Shown here in pieces: positions 29,001 through 36,564 of a stretch of DNA of 64,000 bases; position 1 is the first letter of the stretch; the number at the start of each line of letters is the position of its first letter. The notes beneath the pieces were generated by a model. It had not been told where the DNA came from. It was given only the letters and a program-made list of their open reading frames with translations, and did not search any database. Source of the DNA: CBDCFL01 sp965216135 (GTDB taxonomy: Bacteria; Pseudomonadota; Alphaproteobacteria; Rhodobacterales; Rhodobacteraceae); assembly GCA_965216135.1 (NCBI GenBank), contig CBDCFL010000021.1, positions 248,001 to 312,000 of the forward strand, written 5' to 3'. The translations under genes were made by a program, and so were the position numbers.

Positions 29001-29160
29001 ACTAACCCCGTGACACGGAATTCTGAACACCCTCGGAAGCGACCGCGGAAACGAAAGGTCTTCGCGCTGCGGAACATCCATCCCCGCTTCGTCCGCCTCC
29101 CGAGCCACTCGACGCCACACCCTACATATAGTGGGTGTGGGTGACAACCGGATAGGCACG

Positions 29161-29324
29161 GTTTGTTCTACGACGCAGATCTCACGGATCGCGTCAATAC
29201 GCGCCATCCCTTGCCCAACCAGAACCTCAACCTGGCGCAGCTTGGTAACAATCTCTTCGGGTTTGTGCCTTTTGATTCCCATCTTTGATCCTCCATTTCC
29301 TAACTATAGGGGCGGACCAATTCA
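29161..29324 (-). pseudogene. IS3 OrfA, N-terminal fragment
   Basis: On the minus strand from 29282 the frame reads MGIKRHKPEEIVTKLRQVEV then LVGQGMARIDAIREICVVEQT and is cut by the ISXO2 end at 29160. Upstream to 29324 is the element's terminus, beginning TGAATTGGTCCGCCCC, and a GGAGG ribosome site. It is a different IS3 subgroup from the one at 23974. The rest of this IS3 is not in the window. Confidence 0.8.
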
Positions 29325-29335
29325 TTGGGGGAGGA

Positions 29336-29545
29336 TCACGCGTCGACAGCGTGCTCGTCTATGTCAAAACACCATGATACTTTGTTGCCGTCTCGGTCCA
29401 GATATTCTGGCCAGGTGACAACGAACTCCGCATTACGCTGTTCCAGCTTTGCCAGACGCGCCTCGGAGCGCGGGATAGGCGGCGCGCGGCAGTCTGCTCG
29501 CTGATCTCCGCCGAGTCCGAGTTCTTCGTCCTGACAAGCGTCCAC
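29336..29545 (-). CDS. Possible small protein, 69 residues
   Basis: The C-terminal half (AKLEQRNAEFVVTWPEYLDR then DGNKVSWCFDIDEHAV) reads like real protein, while the N-terminal half is low complexity. An overlapping frame starting right at the stop of the next gene (ATG at 29577) gives MTDSSDRHPVSWTLVRTKNS, so the true gene could be a frameshifted version joining the two. It lies downstream of the acidic-protein gene on the same strand. No family recognised. Confidence 0.35.
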   Translation of the reverse strand: MDACQDEELGLGGDQRADCRAPPIPRSEARLAKLEQRNAEFVVTWPEYLDRDGNKVSWCFDIDEHAVDA

Positions 29546-29576
29546 GAAACCGGGTGCCGGTCGGAAGAATCAGTCA

Positions 29577-30593
29577 TCAACCATAGTGATCTTCTTCTTC
29601 ATCGACCGTAAGTTCGGCTCGGGTCGTGACGTCGCCGGCCACATCGATGGTGTTTTGATAAGCAACGTATGTGAACCCAGAAACGTGGAGCTTGTACGTG
29701 CCTTTGGTCACCTTGACCTTGGCCACCCCATTCTCGTCGGTGAGAGCCCTGTACGGATGCAGAAGGACGTGCACGCCCTTGATCGGGGTGTGCTTTTGGG
29801 CGTCGAACGCCTCGACCGTCACTTCGTAGTCCGGGGCGCCGACCACCTTGACCCCGAAGGGGAACGCGCCGGCAGCGTGCGGGAACTCCGAGTCCGACTG
29901 GGCCTCCCAGGCACCGGACTTCAGCTCCCACTTGTAGTCGCCGACGGCACCGGGAGCCTCCACTTCCACCTCGGCGTAGTACAGCGCCGTCGTGCCCGGC
30001 CACGGCTCGTCGACGAGGGTCGTGGTGGCGACCTCGGCACCCTCGTGGTCGACGACGGTCAGCGCCTTGCCGGCGAGCTTGCAGCCCTGGGAGCATTTCA
30101 AGCCGACCTTCAGCTTGAAGCGCTCGCCGGCGACGATCGCCGACGCCATGCCCCAGACGTTCAAGCGCGCGGCGTGGGCGTTGACCGTGAAGGAGAACTT
30201 GGCGGCGGTCTCCTCGTGCGAGACGCCGTTCTTTTCAACCGCTGGCAGCACCGCCCGATAGGTGTGCTCGCCCGGCTTGCCCGGCACCTTCACGACGATG
30301 TCGGTGGCGTAGTCGTACTCCTCGTGCGCGTCTTCGTCGTCATCGTCGTCATCGTCGGCCTCGTCGTGCCGGTCCTCGTCCTCCTCGGCGTCCTCCGGTT
30401 CTGCCAGCTCGGCGGTCGCGACCTCGTTGTCGTACTCGTCCCGGATCGAGACGCTTTGCCCCGTCAGGTCGTCGCCGAACGGGCAGGCGACCCAGACCGT
30501 CAGGGTGAGCTCGGCACCGGCATCGACCTCGCCGGGCGAGACATCGACCGTGCACTTGCGCTGACCGTGCGCCGCGACTTCGTCTGCTGCCAT
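29577..30593 (-). CDS. Acidic beta-rich protein of unknown function
   Basis: 338 residues. It lacks a signal peptide. An N-terminal beta-sandwich-like part (KCTVDVSPGEVDAGAELTLT) contains a very acidic insert (EADDDDDDDEDAHEE near 80-95). A second beta domain runs from FSFTVNAHAARLNVW to about 260, and a C-terminal CarboxypepD_reg/Cna-B-like repeat (GVHVLLHPYRALTDENGVAK) follows. There is a CSQGC cysteine pair. The start at 30593 follows GGAGGA; the GTG three codons upstream is too close to it. It follows the flavoprotein gene after two strong hairpins. The acidic loop could bind calcium or act as a spacer; function unknown. Confidence 0.7.
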   Translation of the reverse strand: MAADEVAAHGQRKCTVDVSPGEVDAGAELTLTVWVACPFGDDLTGQSVSIRDEYDNEVATAELAEPEDAEEDEDRHDEADDDDDDDEDAHEEYDYATDIVVKVPGKPGEHTYRAVLPAVEKNGVSHEETAAKFSFTVNAHAARLNVWGMASAIVAGERFKLKVGLKCSQGCKLAGKALTVVDHEGAEVATTTLVDEPWPGTTALYYAEVEVEAPGAVGDYKWELKSGAWEAQSDSEFPHAAGAFPFGVKVVGAPDYEVTVEAFDAQKHTPIKGVHVLLHPYRALTDENGVAKVKVTKGTYKLHVSGFTYVAYQNTIDVAGDVTTRAELTVDEEEDHYG

Positions 30594-30714
30594 GTTGTTC
30601 ACTCCTCCGAAACTCCGAACGCGAGATTATGCGCCACCGGCCCGCCGAAAAAGGGGTGACAGAGCGCCAACCGAGGCCTGACGCGGCCCGGCTGGGGCGC
30701 TGCCCTCGGGACAT

Positions 30715-30793
30715 CGGAACGCCCGGGCTAGGTGACCCGGGCGTTCCGCTTCTCGGTGGGCAATACCGGGGGGGGGCCGGCCCCCCCGGTATT
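30715..30793. terminator. Two strong tandem hairpins between flavoprotein and acidic-protein genes
   Basis: First stem: CGGAACGCCCGGG (30715-30727) pairs perfectly with CCCGGGCGTTCCG (30736-30748), loop of 8. Second: AATACC + G9 + CC at 30762-30778 faces GG + C7 + GGTATT (30779-30793), an almost perfect GC palindrome. Both lie 28-106 bp after the flavoprotein stop on the minus strand. A terminator or RNA-processing/attenuation site is plausible; there is no long U-tract. Confidence 0.55.
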
Positions 30794-30820
30794 CTCGGTC
30801 GGTTTCTTAGGCCCGCCCGT

Positions 30821-32893
30821 TCACACCGCGTTGGTGCCGGCCATGTAGCCGTGGACGGCCGCGCGCCCAATGCCGTGCATCATGCCACCTCCACTTGCCT
30901 CGCCACCTGCATAGAGGCCCGGGACGACCTGGCCTTCGGTGTCCACGACCTGGGCCTTGCCGTTGATCCTGAGGCCCCCATAGGAATCGCCAACGTACAT
31001 CGGCGCTATAAGCGCGTAGAAGGGCGGCGTGTCGATCCTGTGCATGACCGGCTTCTCGAAGTCGTCGTCCATGCCCGCGTCGGCAAACCCGTTGAACTTG
31101 GCCACCGTTTCTTCAAGATACTTGAGAGGCATAGTCTGATATGGGTTCCCAGTGGCTAGTCTAGCCAGTTCGGCCAGCGTATCGGCCTGGAAGAAATATC
31201 CGTCGGGCGGATCGGCGATATAGGGATACCGCAACTCCCACCCTCCCCGCTCCACCGCGGCCGCGTCGAAGATCGCCCACACCGGTCCCGACGAGTAGGT
31301 TGGTGCCCGCGAACCCTCGTTCATCGCCAAGGCCGCATCCGAAGCAGAGGTCCTCGAATAAGCCGCCTTGATGTGCTCGACACTCGCGTTGCGCCAATCC
31401 AGCGGGACCCACGGGTCGCGGGTGTTGGATTGCCCCCCCCCCCCGGGGCCGGAATACCTGGCAGCGGTGGTACCATCATCTGGAATAGCCATCTCGTTGT
31501 AGAACCTCTGCCCGACCTGGTTGACCGTGATCACATTTTCCCATCCGCTGTTGCCGATACTGACACCCCAGGACCGTCCGAACAGGAATCCGGGGTGTCC
31601 GGGGAAGATCTGCGTCGTCGCCTGGGTCGCCAGTATGTTTCTTATTCCGGGAGTAGCGTCGTAAAAGTAGTTATGCATCATGCCGGCGAGGTTCGCGCCG
31701 ATTCTCATGCCGGCGATGATCCCGCTGCCGTCCATGCTGAGAGGTCCGACATCGTTGTTACCCGAATACCCGATCGACGGCTCTGTCATTCGCGGATCGA
31801 ACATCGTGCGGAGTTGCACATTGCCGTGCATGCCGCCGGTGCCGATGATGACGGCCCGTCTTGCCCGGATGTAGATCGTGTCGGCGCGCTCGTCGACATT
31901 GCCGTTCTGCCAGAAGCTTTCCAGACGCTCGCCGGTCTCGGGGTTGAACCGCGGCGTGTAGCTCGCCCGGACGCCCACAACCCTGCCGGACAAAGGCTGC
32001 TCGCGGATGATCTCGTCCAGATGCCGGTTGACCATGAACTGGACGCCCTTCTCGCGGGCGCTGAACTCGAGCGGCCGGGCGATCGTGAAGCCGCCGAAAA
32101 CCCATCCGGGGGCACCTACCTCTTCCGCCGGGTTGCCGGGGATCCTACGCATCGGATTGAACGGCGAGTGGCGCTCGGCAGCGGGGTCGCCCCGGTCCTC
32201 CGGCGACAGGGTTCCGGCCCTGATGTCGGTGACGTCGGCGAGCTTCATGATGGCGCGCGCGGACCGGCCGCGGCTCATGCCGCCGCCGCTATGGGTGCCA
32301 TTGATTCGCGCATACCGGACATAGTTGTCCATCGTGAATTGCCTGGTTGCGGCGGCGTTATCCGCCCAGCCACGATGCAGTCCTCGGTCATTGTGTCGGT
32401 AGTAAGGGGTACCCGCATTGGTTACGACCGACCAGTCGGTCATGTCTTGGAAGAGCCGGTCGGGGTCATCTTCCAGGTCTTCGGGCGGGACCAGCGGTTC
32501 GGTCAGCCCCATGCCGTCGGGGTCGGCGGCCATGCGGTCGCGTTCCTGGATGGCGTCCCCGCCGCCGTAGGACGACCAGCCGCCGCTGTGCAAGAGCTTC
32601 CCGCCGACGTCGAAGTTCGCGTCGATCACAAGCACTGAGGCTCCGAGATCGCGTGCCCTGATAGCGGCAGGCAGCCCCGTACACCCCGACCCACAGACAA
32701 CAATATCCACTTCGTAGTCCCAGCGAATGTCAGCAACGGTCGACTGCGCCTGGGCCTTGCCCGGCGCCGACAGGACGGCCGCCCCGGCACCAGCGGCAGC
32801 TCCTGCCTTGACGAAATCTCGCCTACTGAGGGCTGCTGGGGTGCCTTCGTCCTGAGGCGCTCGTCTTTTCCGGCTCTTGTGCTTCTTCGTCAT
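30821..32893 (-). CDS. Tat-exported FAD-dependent oxidoreductase (fumarate reductase/KstD-like)
   Basis: 690 residues. The twin-arginine signal SRRDFVKAG (23-31) followed by an Ala/Gly-rich core and AQAQ predicts export of the folded protein to the periplasm. The FAD Rossmann motif is VVCGSGCTGLPAAIRA (66-81) with the acidic strand end VLVIDANFDVGGK. The C-terminal FAD contact is LYAGGEASGGGMMHGIGRAA, typical of the FAD_binding_2 family (flavocytochrome c fumarate reductase, urocanate reductase, ketosteroid dehydrogenase). A G12 run encodes glycines near residue 485. The c-type cytochrome upstream on the same strand is the likely electron partner. GGAGGAA precedes the start. The substrate is unknown. 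Confidence 0.85.
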   Translation of the reverse strand: MTKKHKSRKRRAPQDEGTPAALSRRDFVKAGAAAGAGAAVLSAPGKAQAQSTVADIRWDYEVDIVVCGSGCTGLPAAIRARDLGASVLVIDANFDVGGKLLHSGGWSSYGGGDAIQERDRMAADPDGMGLTEPLVPPEDLEDDPDRLFQDMTDWSVVTNAGTPYYRHNDRGLHRGWADNAAATRQFTMDNYVRYARINGTHSGGGMSRGRSARAIMKLADVTDIRAGTLSPEDRGDPAAERHSPFNPMRRIPGNPAEEVGAPGWVFGGFTIARPLEFSAREKGVQFMVNRHLDEIIREQPLSGRVVGVRASYTPRFNPETGERLESFWQNGNVDERADTIYIRARRAVIIGTGGMHGNVQLRTMFDPRMTEPSIGYSGNNDVGPLSMDGSGIIAGMRIGANLAGMMHNYFYDATPGIRNILATQATTQIFPGHPGFLFGRSWGVSIGNSGWENVITVNQVGQRFYNEMAIPDDGTTAARYSGPGGGGQSNTRDPWVPLDWRNASVEHIKAAYSRTSASDAALAMNEGSRAPTYSSGPVWAIFDAAAVERGGWELRYPYIADPPDGYFFQADTLAELARLATGNPYQTMPLKYLEETVAKFNGFADAGMDDDFEKPVMHRIDTPPFYALIAPMYVGDSYGGLRINGKAQVVDTEGQVVPGLYAGGEASGGGMMHGIGRAAVHGYMAGTNAV

Positions 32894-33436
32894 GTCCGTT
32901 CCTCCGTAGTATCTCCGCCGTTAAGTGTTGCTGGCCGATGAACGGGTACTTGGCAACGAATCCCGAACCGGCTTCCGGTTCAGAGAGACCTTCGCGACCG
33001 CTGGCCAACGTGGCTCGCACGGAAACGGCATCACCGTGCCAACCGATTCTGTAAGTCTTTTAGCGGGTTACTCTCAGTTTTACCGCTGATAGAAACCGCA
33101 GGTCTTCAGGTTAACATGTGATTTAATATTCCGCAAGTGTCGGTAACAGACAATCGCGCTCCAATCTGCGCGGGCACCTTGGACGGTCCCCGGTAGTCTA
33201 ACCGGCCGCCGGATCGTGCGAGCGGAAACATATCGGACCGCCACCCAAGTCCGCTCCCCGGGAAGCGAGCGCAAGACCACCGATGTCAGCCGTTTTCCGA
33301 ATCGCGAGAGCTGAAGCGCAGAAAAAGCGTACCTGTCAGTGAGATCCGCGGGGCACCTTTCCCGGCCGCCATCCCCGCGCGCGAATTGGCGCCCGGTTTT
33401 GGCGCGTGGGAAGGCGGTCTGCCATGACCGGCGCGG
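32894..33436. other. 543-bp non-coding gap upstream of the flavoprotein gene
   Basis: No convincing gene. It contains a small perfect hairpin GAACCGG-CTT-CCGGTTC (32965-32981) about 75 bp upstream of the flavoprotein start, and the flavoprotein ribosome site at its left edge. It may hold that gene's promoter. I see no other structure. Confidence 0.5.
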
Positions 33437-33904
33437 CTAGTTCTGGACGATCTCCCCCAGCAAATAGTCGACCAGAGCCTCGATCTCGTCGGCGTCAAAT
33501 GCTCCGGACACTACCGTCCCTGCCGGCGCCGGGCCGAGCTCGAGCTCGTAGCAGGCGGTCTCTGTGTAGGCCCCGGCAAGCCATGCCGGCATTGGCGTCT
33601 CTGGCCGCCCGCAGCTGATCAATTCTATCAGTTGGTCGCGGTCCAATTCGGTTGACCGTACACTCGGGCCGGTCGCCTGCTCGCTACCGGCACCGCCGTG
33701 GCCGCCGTGTCCCGAACGGCCATGGCAACCGGCGCATCCTCCCCCATGCCAAAACTGTTTGCCCACTTCCGCCGCATCCTGCGCGAACGCCGGCGCAGGC
33801 ATGGCCAGGAAGGCGACGACCGCCAGCCCTACTATCCCCGCGCGTCGGGTCTTATGCGATGTACCTTGCCGATTTCGTCCGATTTCGTTCGTTTCCGAGT
33901 TCAT
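33437..33904 (-). CDS. Periplasmic c-type cytochrome, mono-haem
   Basis: 155 residues. The signal peptide has a basic start (HKTRRAG), a hydrophobic core (IVGLAVVAFLAMPAPAFA) and an AFAQ cleavage site. The haem site is CAGCH (57-61), followed by a His/Gly-rich loop (GRSGHGGHGGAG). The likely axial Met is Met105 in RPETPMPAW, with extra cysteines in LISCGRPE and ETACYELE that might form a disulfide. It is probably the electron donor or acceptor of the flavoprotein 544 bp downstream. ATG 33904 is preferred to TTG 33913. Confidence 0.85.
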   Translation of the reverse strand: MNSETNEIGRNRQGTSHKTRRAGIVGLAVVAFLAMPAPAFAQDAAEVGKQFWHGGGCAGCHGRSGHGGHGGAGSEQATGPSVRSTELDRDQLIELISCGRPETPMPAWLAGAYTETACYELELGPAPAGTVVSGAFDADEIEALVDYLLGEIVQN

Positions 33905-34049
33905 ATCAAACAACCCTTTTCAAACCACCCTTTTTGGCGAAAGACCGAGGGGCCGGCGAGAGGCGAAACCAGCCACAATCGCCCCTTCTGTATCAGAAGC
34001 GGCATGAGACAGCCATGAAAATCACGAGGAAGAAATGCGAAATCCGTTA

Positions 34050-35211
34050 TACCAACGGCATCAATTTCTGACTCTGTGGGGATTCCCAAATCGGTTTTGA
34101 TCTGATTCAAGGTTGGCAAAGGAGGATCGCCATGCCAGCCAGTGTTCCGCTTCGTCGCGACTTTGATGCCCGCCACCTTCGTAAACTCGCCAGCCGTTGC
34201 AAGGATGCCCGGCAGAGCCGCCGTCTGTTGTCTCTTGCGGCGGTCTACGATGGCATGCGCCGTGGAGAGGCCGCAAGGATCGGTGGGATGGATCGCCAAA
34301 CCCTGCGGGACTGGGTTCACCGGTTCAACGAAGAGGGACCGGATGGCCTCACCAACCGCAAGGGCGCGGGCCGGACGCGCTACCTGAGCGATGTCCAGAT
34401 GAAAGAACTTGGCGAGATTGTCGAGACCGGCCCCGATCCGGCGGTGGACGGGGTTGTCCGCTGGCGGCGGATCGACCTGAAGCGGGTGATCGAGGCGCGC
34501 TTTGGCGTCATCTATTCCGAGCGCGGGATATCCAGACTGCTTGGCGAACTGGGCTTTGCCCATATCAGCGCCCGCCCGCAGCATCCCAGGCAGGATAAGC
34601 GGATCATCGAGGCGTTTAAAAAAAACTTCGCCGACACGCTCCAGGTGCATATAGCTGACCTGCCAGCGGGAACGCCGGTGGAGATCTGGTTCCAGGACGA
34701 AGCACGCCTTGGCCAGAAGAATGGCCTGACGCGCCTGTGGGCGAGAAAGGGCACGCGCCCCCGCCAGCCGGCCGATCAGCGCTATCACAACGCCTATCTG
34801 TTCGGCGCCATCTGTCCGGCTCACGGCAAGGGGGCGGCGCTCATGCTGCCTTGGGCGGACGCGCAAGCCATGCAGATGCATCTCGACGAGATCAGCCGCC
34901 ACGTCGCCCGAAAGGCCCATGCGGTTGTGCTGATGGATCGGGCCGGATGGCACACCACCGGCAAACTCAAAGTCCCGAAGAACCTCACCATCATCCTGCT
35001 GCCATCGCGCGCTCCGGAACTGAACCCGGTGGAAAATATCTGGCAGTACTTGCGCGCCAATTGGCTCTCCAACCGCGTGTTCGAAGACTACAATGCCATC
35101 GTCGATGCTGGATGCGAAGCTTGGAACAAGCTCATCGCACAGCCCGAAACCATCACATCAATCGGAATGCGAAAATGGGCCCATATCGGTCAATGTTAAA
35201 TGCCGCTGGTA
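34050..35211 (+). mobile_element. IS630-type element A, copy 2, intact
   Basis: 1162 bp between TACCAACGGC and GCCGCTGGTA, flanked by TTA on both sides (34047-34049 and 35212-35214). It encodes one uninterrupted transposase. It appears identical to copy 3 at 42174-43335, which is inverted relative to it. It inserted at codon 5 of the DUF6788-like gene. Confidence 0.92.
34132..35199 (+). CDS. IS630-family transposase (copy 2)
   Basis: 355 residues. The N-terminal helix-turn-helix includes AARIGGMDRQTLRDWVHRFN. The DDE domain has WFQDEARLGQKNGLTRLWAR, VVLMDRAGWHTTGKL and PSRAPELNPVENIWQYL. An A8 run at 34618-34625 lies in frame (AFKKNF) and marks the site where the related element at 11121 has A7 and a frame break. 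The start codon follows AAAGGAGG. The frame is intact and probably active. Confidence 0.9.
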   Translation: MPASVPLRRDFDARHLRKLASRCKDARQSRRLLSLAAVYDGMRRGEAARIGGMDRQTLRDWVHRFNEEGPDGLTNRKGAGRTRYLSDVQMKELGEIVETGPDPAVDGVVRWRRIDLKRVIEARFGVIYSERGISRLLGELGFAHISARPQHPRQDKRIIEAFKKNFADTLQVHIADLPAGTPVEIWFQDEARLGQKNGLTRLWARKGTRPRQPADQRYHNAYLFGAICPAHGKGAALMLPWADAQAMQMHLDEISRHVARKAHAVVLMDRAGWHTTGKLKVPKNLTIILLPSRAPELNPVENIWQYLRANWLSNRVFEDYNAIVDAGCEAWNKLIAQPETITSIGMRKWAHIGQC

Positions 35212-35486
35212 TTACCCAAGATCAGCAGCCTGCCGGGCTCGGTGCACATCGAGTGGAAGCGATGCGGGCGGTCCAACTGCCGCTGCCGAGCTTGAAGGCT
35301 TCATGGGCCCGACTACGCGCGCCACTGGCGTGAGGGAGGGCGGCAGAAGAAAGCCTATGTTCCGTCTGGCGATGTGCACGCCATTATACTGGTTGTCGAA
35401 CTGAGGCGCGCGCTCGTTCCGGCGTGTTCCGAGATGAGAAGGCGCGTCGAGGGCTCCCTTTCCGGACAACCTCTGAGGGTCGAACG

Positions 35487-36137
35487 ATGAGCACTGCAGA
35501 CAAAGCACGGGGCGCCATCGCCGAGGGATCGGTTGGAGACCATCCGCCGCCCGCGCCTTCACCTGATGAGGCTCAGCGCCGTGCCGACGAGCACGAGCGT
35601 CGGGTCCGTGACGAGATGGAGAGCCAATTTGCGCGGCTGAAGGATGAAGGCAAGGCACTGTTTGGCATGGTCGAGGGACGCCCCGGTGTGAAATCGCCAC
35701 CCGAGTGGGCCAAGCGTCTCGACCAGGCCGGCGACGACATCGGCAACGGTCGCTTCGTCGTCCGTTATCTCGGCACCGAACGGTACCTCGACGCGGAAAC
35801 CGTGACGGTGCTGGTCACTCTGCGTCAGAACCTGATCGCCGAGTTGCCTCGACCGTCGACCGCCGACCTGATGATGATCGATGCGGCGATCGTCGCCTAT
35901 TACAACTTCCTCCGCGTCCAGGGCTGGATCGGCAACTCGGCCCTTGTCTTCGAAGGTGAATTGTTCGGTCAGAAGCCCCTCAGCGAGATCCACGGCGACA
36001 TGGTGGGCAGCCGATTGAGGGAGCAATTGGAGCGTCTCAGCGAGGTCATCCTGCCGCTTCAGGACCGCTGCCACCGGATGATGGTGCGCAGCCTGGGACA
36101 ATTGGCGAGGACGGGCGAACGGAGGCCAGCTGCATGA
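35487..36137 (+). CDS. Hypothetical protein coupled to the DUF6788-like gene
   Basis: 216 residues that I cannot assign. The N-terminus (to about 45) is Pro/Glu-rich and disordered-looking. Residues 45-75 are highly charged and helical (ADEHERRVRDEMESQFARLK). The rest is a compact mixed domain with GRFVVRYLGTERYLDAETVT and a helical end. No signal peptide or membrane helix is seen. The start overlaps the DUF6788 stop by ATGA, so the two acted together before the IS insertion. A long open frame on the opposite strand is a GC shadow. Confidence 0.7.
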   Translation: MSTADKARGAIAEGSVGDHPPPAPSPDEAQRRADEHERRVRDEMESQFARLKDEGKALFGMVEGRPGVKSPPEWAKRLDQAGDDIGNGRFVVRYLGTERYLDAETVTVLVTLRQNLIAELPRPSTADLMMIDAAIVAYYNFLRVQGWIGNSALVFEGELFGQKPLSEIHGDMVGSRLREQLERLSEVILPLQDRCHRMMVRSLGQLARTGERRPAA

Positions 36138-36278
36138 AGCGAGGCACCGGGCCTGGGGGACGTGGGTGCGGCGAGAGTCACTGACGACCGTCGGCTGGAT
36201 ATCCAACCCGGGGCGCAAACCGTTGTCGGTCACGTGGTTTTGACAGAGTAGCGCCAACCAAAAGAAAGGAGCGTACCC

Positions 36279-36430
36279 ATGAACCGGATCTACGCGGCTG
36301 CATGTAGCCTCGACAACGAGGTCATTCGACTCGTTTATGTTGCCGAAGACCAGCCGGATTGGGCGCGCAAGGAGCGCCAGGAACTCGAACGGGAGTTCCG
36401 TCGGAACCCACCCGTGCTTTGGCGGTGGGT
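36279..36430 (+). pseudogene. Truncated gene, 5' end only
   Basis: A ribosome site AAAGGAG precedes ATG 36279; the frame gives MNRIYAAACSLDNEVIRLVY then VAEDQPDWARKERQELEREF and RRNPPVLWRW. At about 36430 it runs into an IS30 transposase remnant lying in the opposite direction. The family is not recognised. The reading frame continues to 36479 only by chance. Confidence 0.55.
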
Positions 36431-36564
36431 TCAACCGATCGCCGCAACACACTCTGCGAACATCTCTGCTGGCGTTTGATATTGCAAGGTCTTGCGTGGC
36501 CGCTCGTTCAGCTGACGTGCAATGGCGCTCAGCTTTGCCTGGGAGTGGAGAGCTAAGTCCGTTC
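36431..36564 (-). pseudogene. IS30-family transposase, C-terminal remnant
   Basis: On the minus strand, from about 36548 down to TGA at 36431, the codons give LHSQAKLSAIARQLNERPRK then TLQYQTPAEMFAECVAAIG and stop. The LN-x-RPRKTL-x-x-x-TPAE ending is diagnostic of IS30 transposases. The rest has been removed by the ISXO2 insertion or rearrangement at 36565. Confidence 0.8.

Larger units (their letters stand above)
26897..29032 (+). mobile_element. IS256-family element, copy 1, itself split by an IS630 remnant
   Basis: Ends are GGGAGCGTTAGAAATTCCG (left) and the complement of GGGTGTTCAGAATTCCG (right). It is flanked by a perfect 10-bp direct repeat TCGGAAGCGA, so it inserted cleanly into the ISXO2 element. 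It contains a transposase gene broken at 27847-28690 by an IS630-type remnant. Confidence 0.88.
25920..29085 (-). pseudogene. ISXO2-type transposase, copy 1, interrupted
   Basis: The long C-terminal part (26702-25920, 260 codons) is intact and includes VEVDETWVGGRTRGKGRG, ITDDWSGYTSL and the NLKTWLSGIHHGVS/FRFNRRF end of the ISXO2 DDE domain. The zinc-ribbon part continues to about 26890 and is cut by IS256; the first codons are stranded at about 29033-29085. Compared with the intact copy at 36644 there is also a one-base difference near the insertion site (CTCGGAAG against CTCGGGAAG). Confidence 0.85.
25904..29160 (-). mobile_element. IS1595/ISXO2-family element, copy 1, split by IS256
   Basis: Ends are CGTGCCTATCCGG (25904) and CCGGATAGGCACG (29160), with the longer inverted stretch CACCCACACCCACTA. 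Its middle is interrupted at 26897-29032 by an IS256 element, which is bordered by the direct repeat TCGGAAGCGA (26887-26896 and 29033-29042). Without that insertion it would match the 1112-bp copy at 36565. No target duplication surrounds the whole element. Confidence 0.85.
34035..35490 (+). pseudogene. DUF6788-like gene broken by IS630 and by an in-frame TGA
   Basis: ATG 34035 behind GAGGAAG starts MRNPL, then the IS630 element (34050-35211) intervenes with TTA on both sides. The frame resumes as PKISSLPGSVHIEWKRCGRS then NCRCRA, hits TGA, and continues in the same frame as RLHGPDYARHWREGGRQKKA then YVPSGDVHAII to a stop at 35490. The pattern RCGRSNCRC...HGP-x-YARHWREGGR is DUF6788. The stop overlaps the next gene's start (ATGA), so the two were translationally coupled. 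Function unknown. Confidence 0.75.

Noticed and set aside
29586..30659. 357-codon open frame on the plus strand opposite the acidic protein
   Set aside because: It is the antisense of a GC-rich gene with a good ribosome site and sensible domain structure; the translation is Arg/Gly/Val-rich without any family motif.
31373..32638. 421-codon open frame opposite the Tat flavoprotein
   Set aside because: Shadow of the flavoprotein gene, which has clear Tat and FAD motifs; the antisense product has none.
35559..36452. 297-codon open frame opposite the 216-residue hypothetical gene
   Set aside because: The plus-strand gene is coupled by ATGA to the DUF6788-like gene. The minus frame would have to run through the IS30 remnant and the intergenic region.
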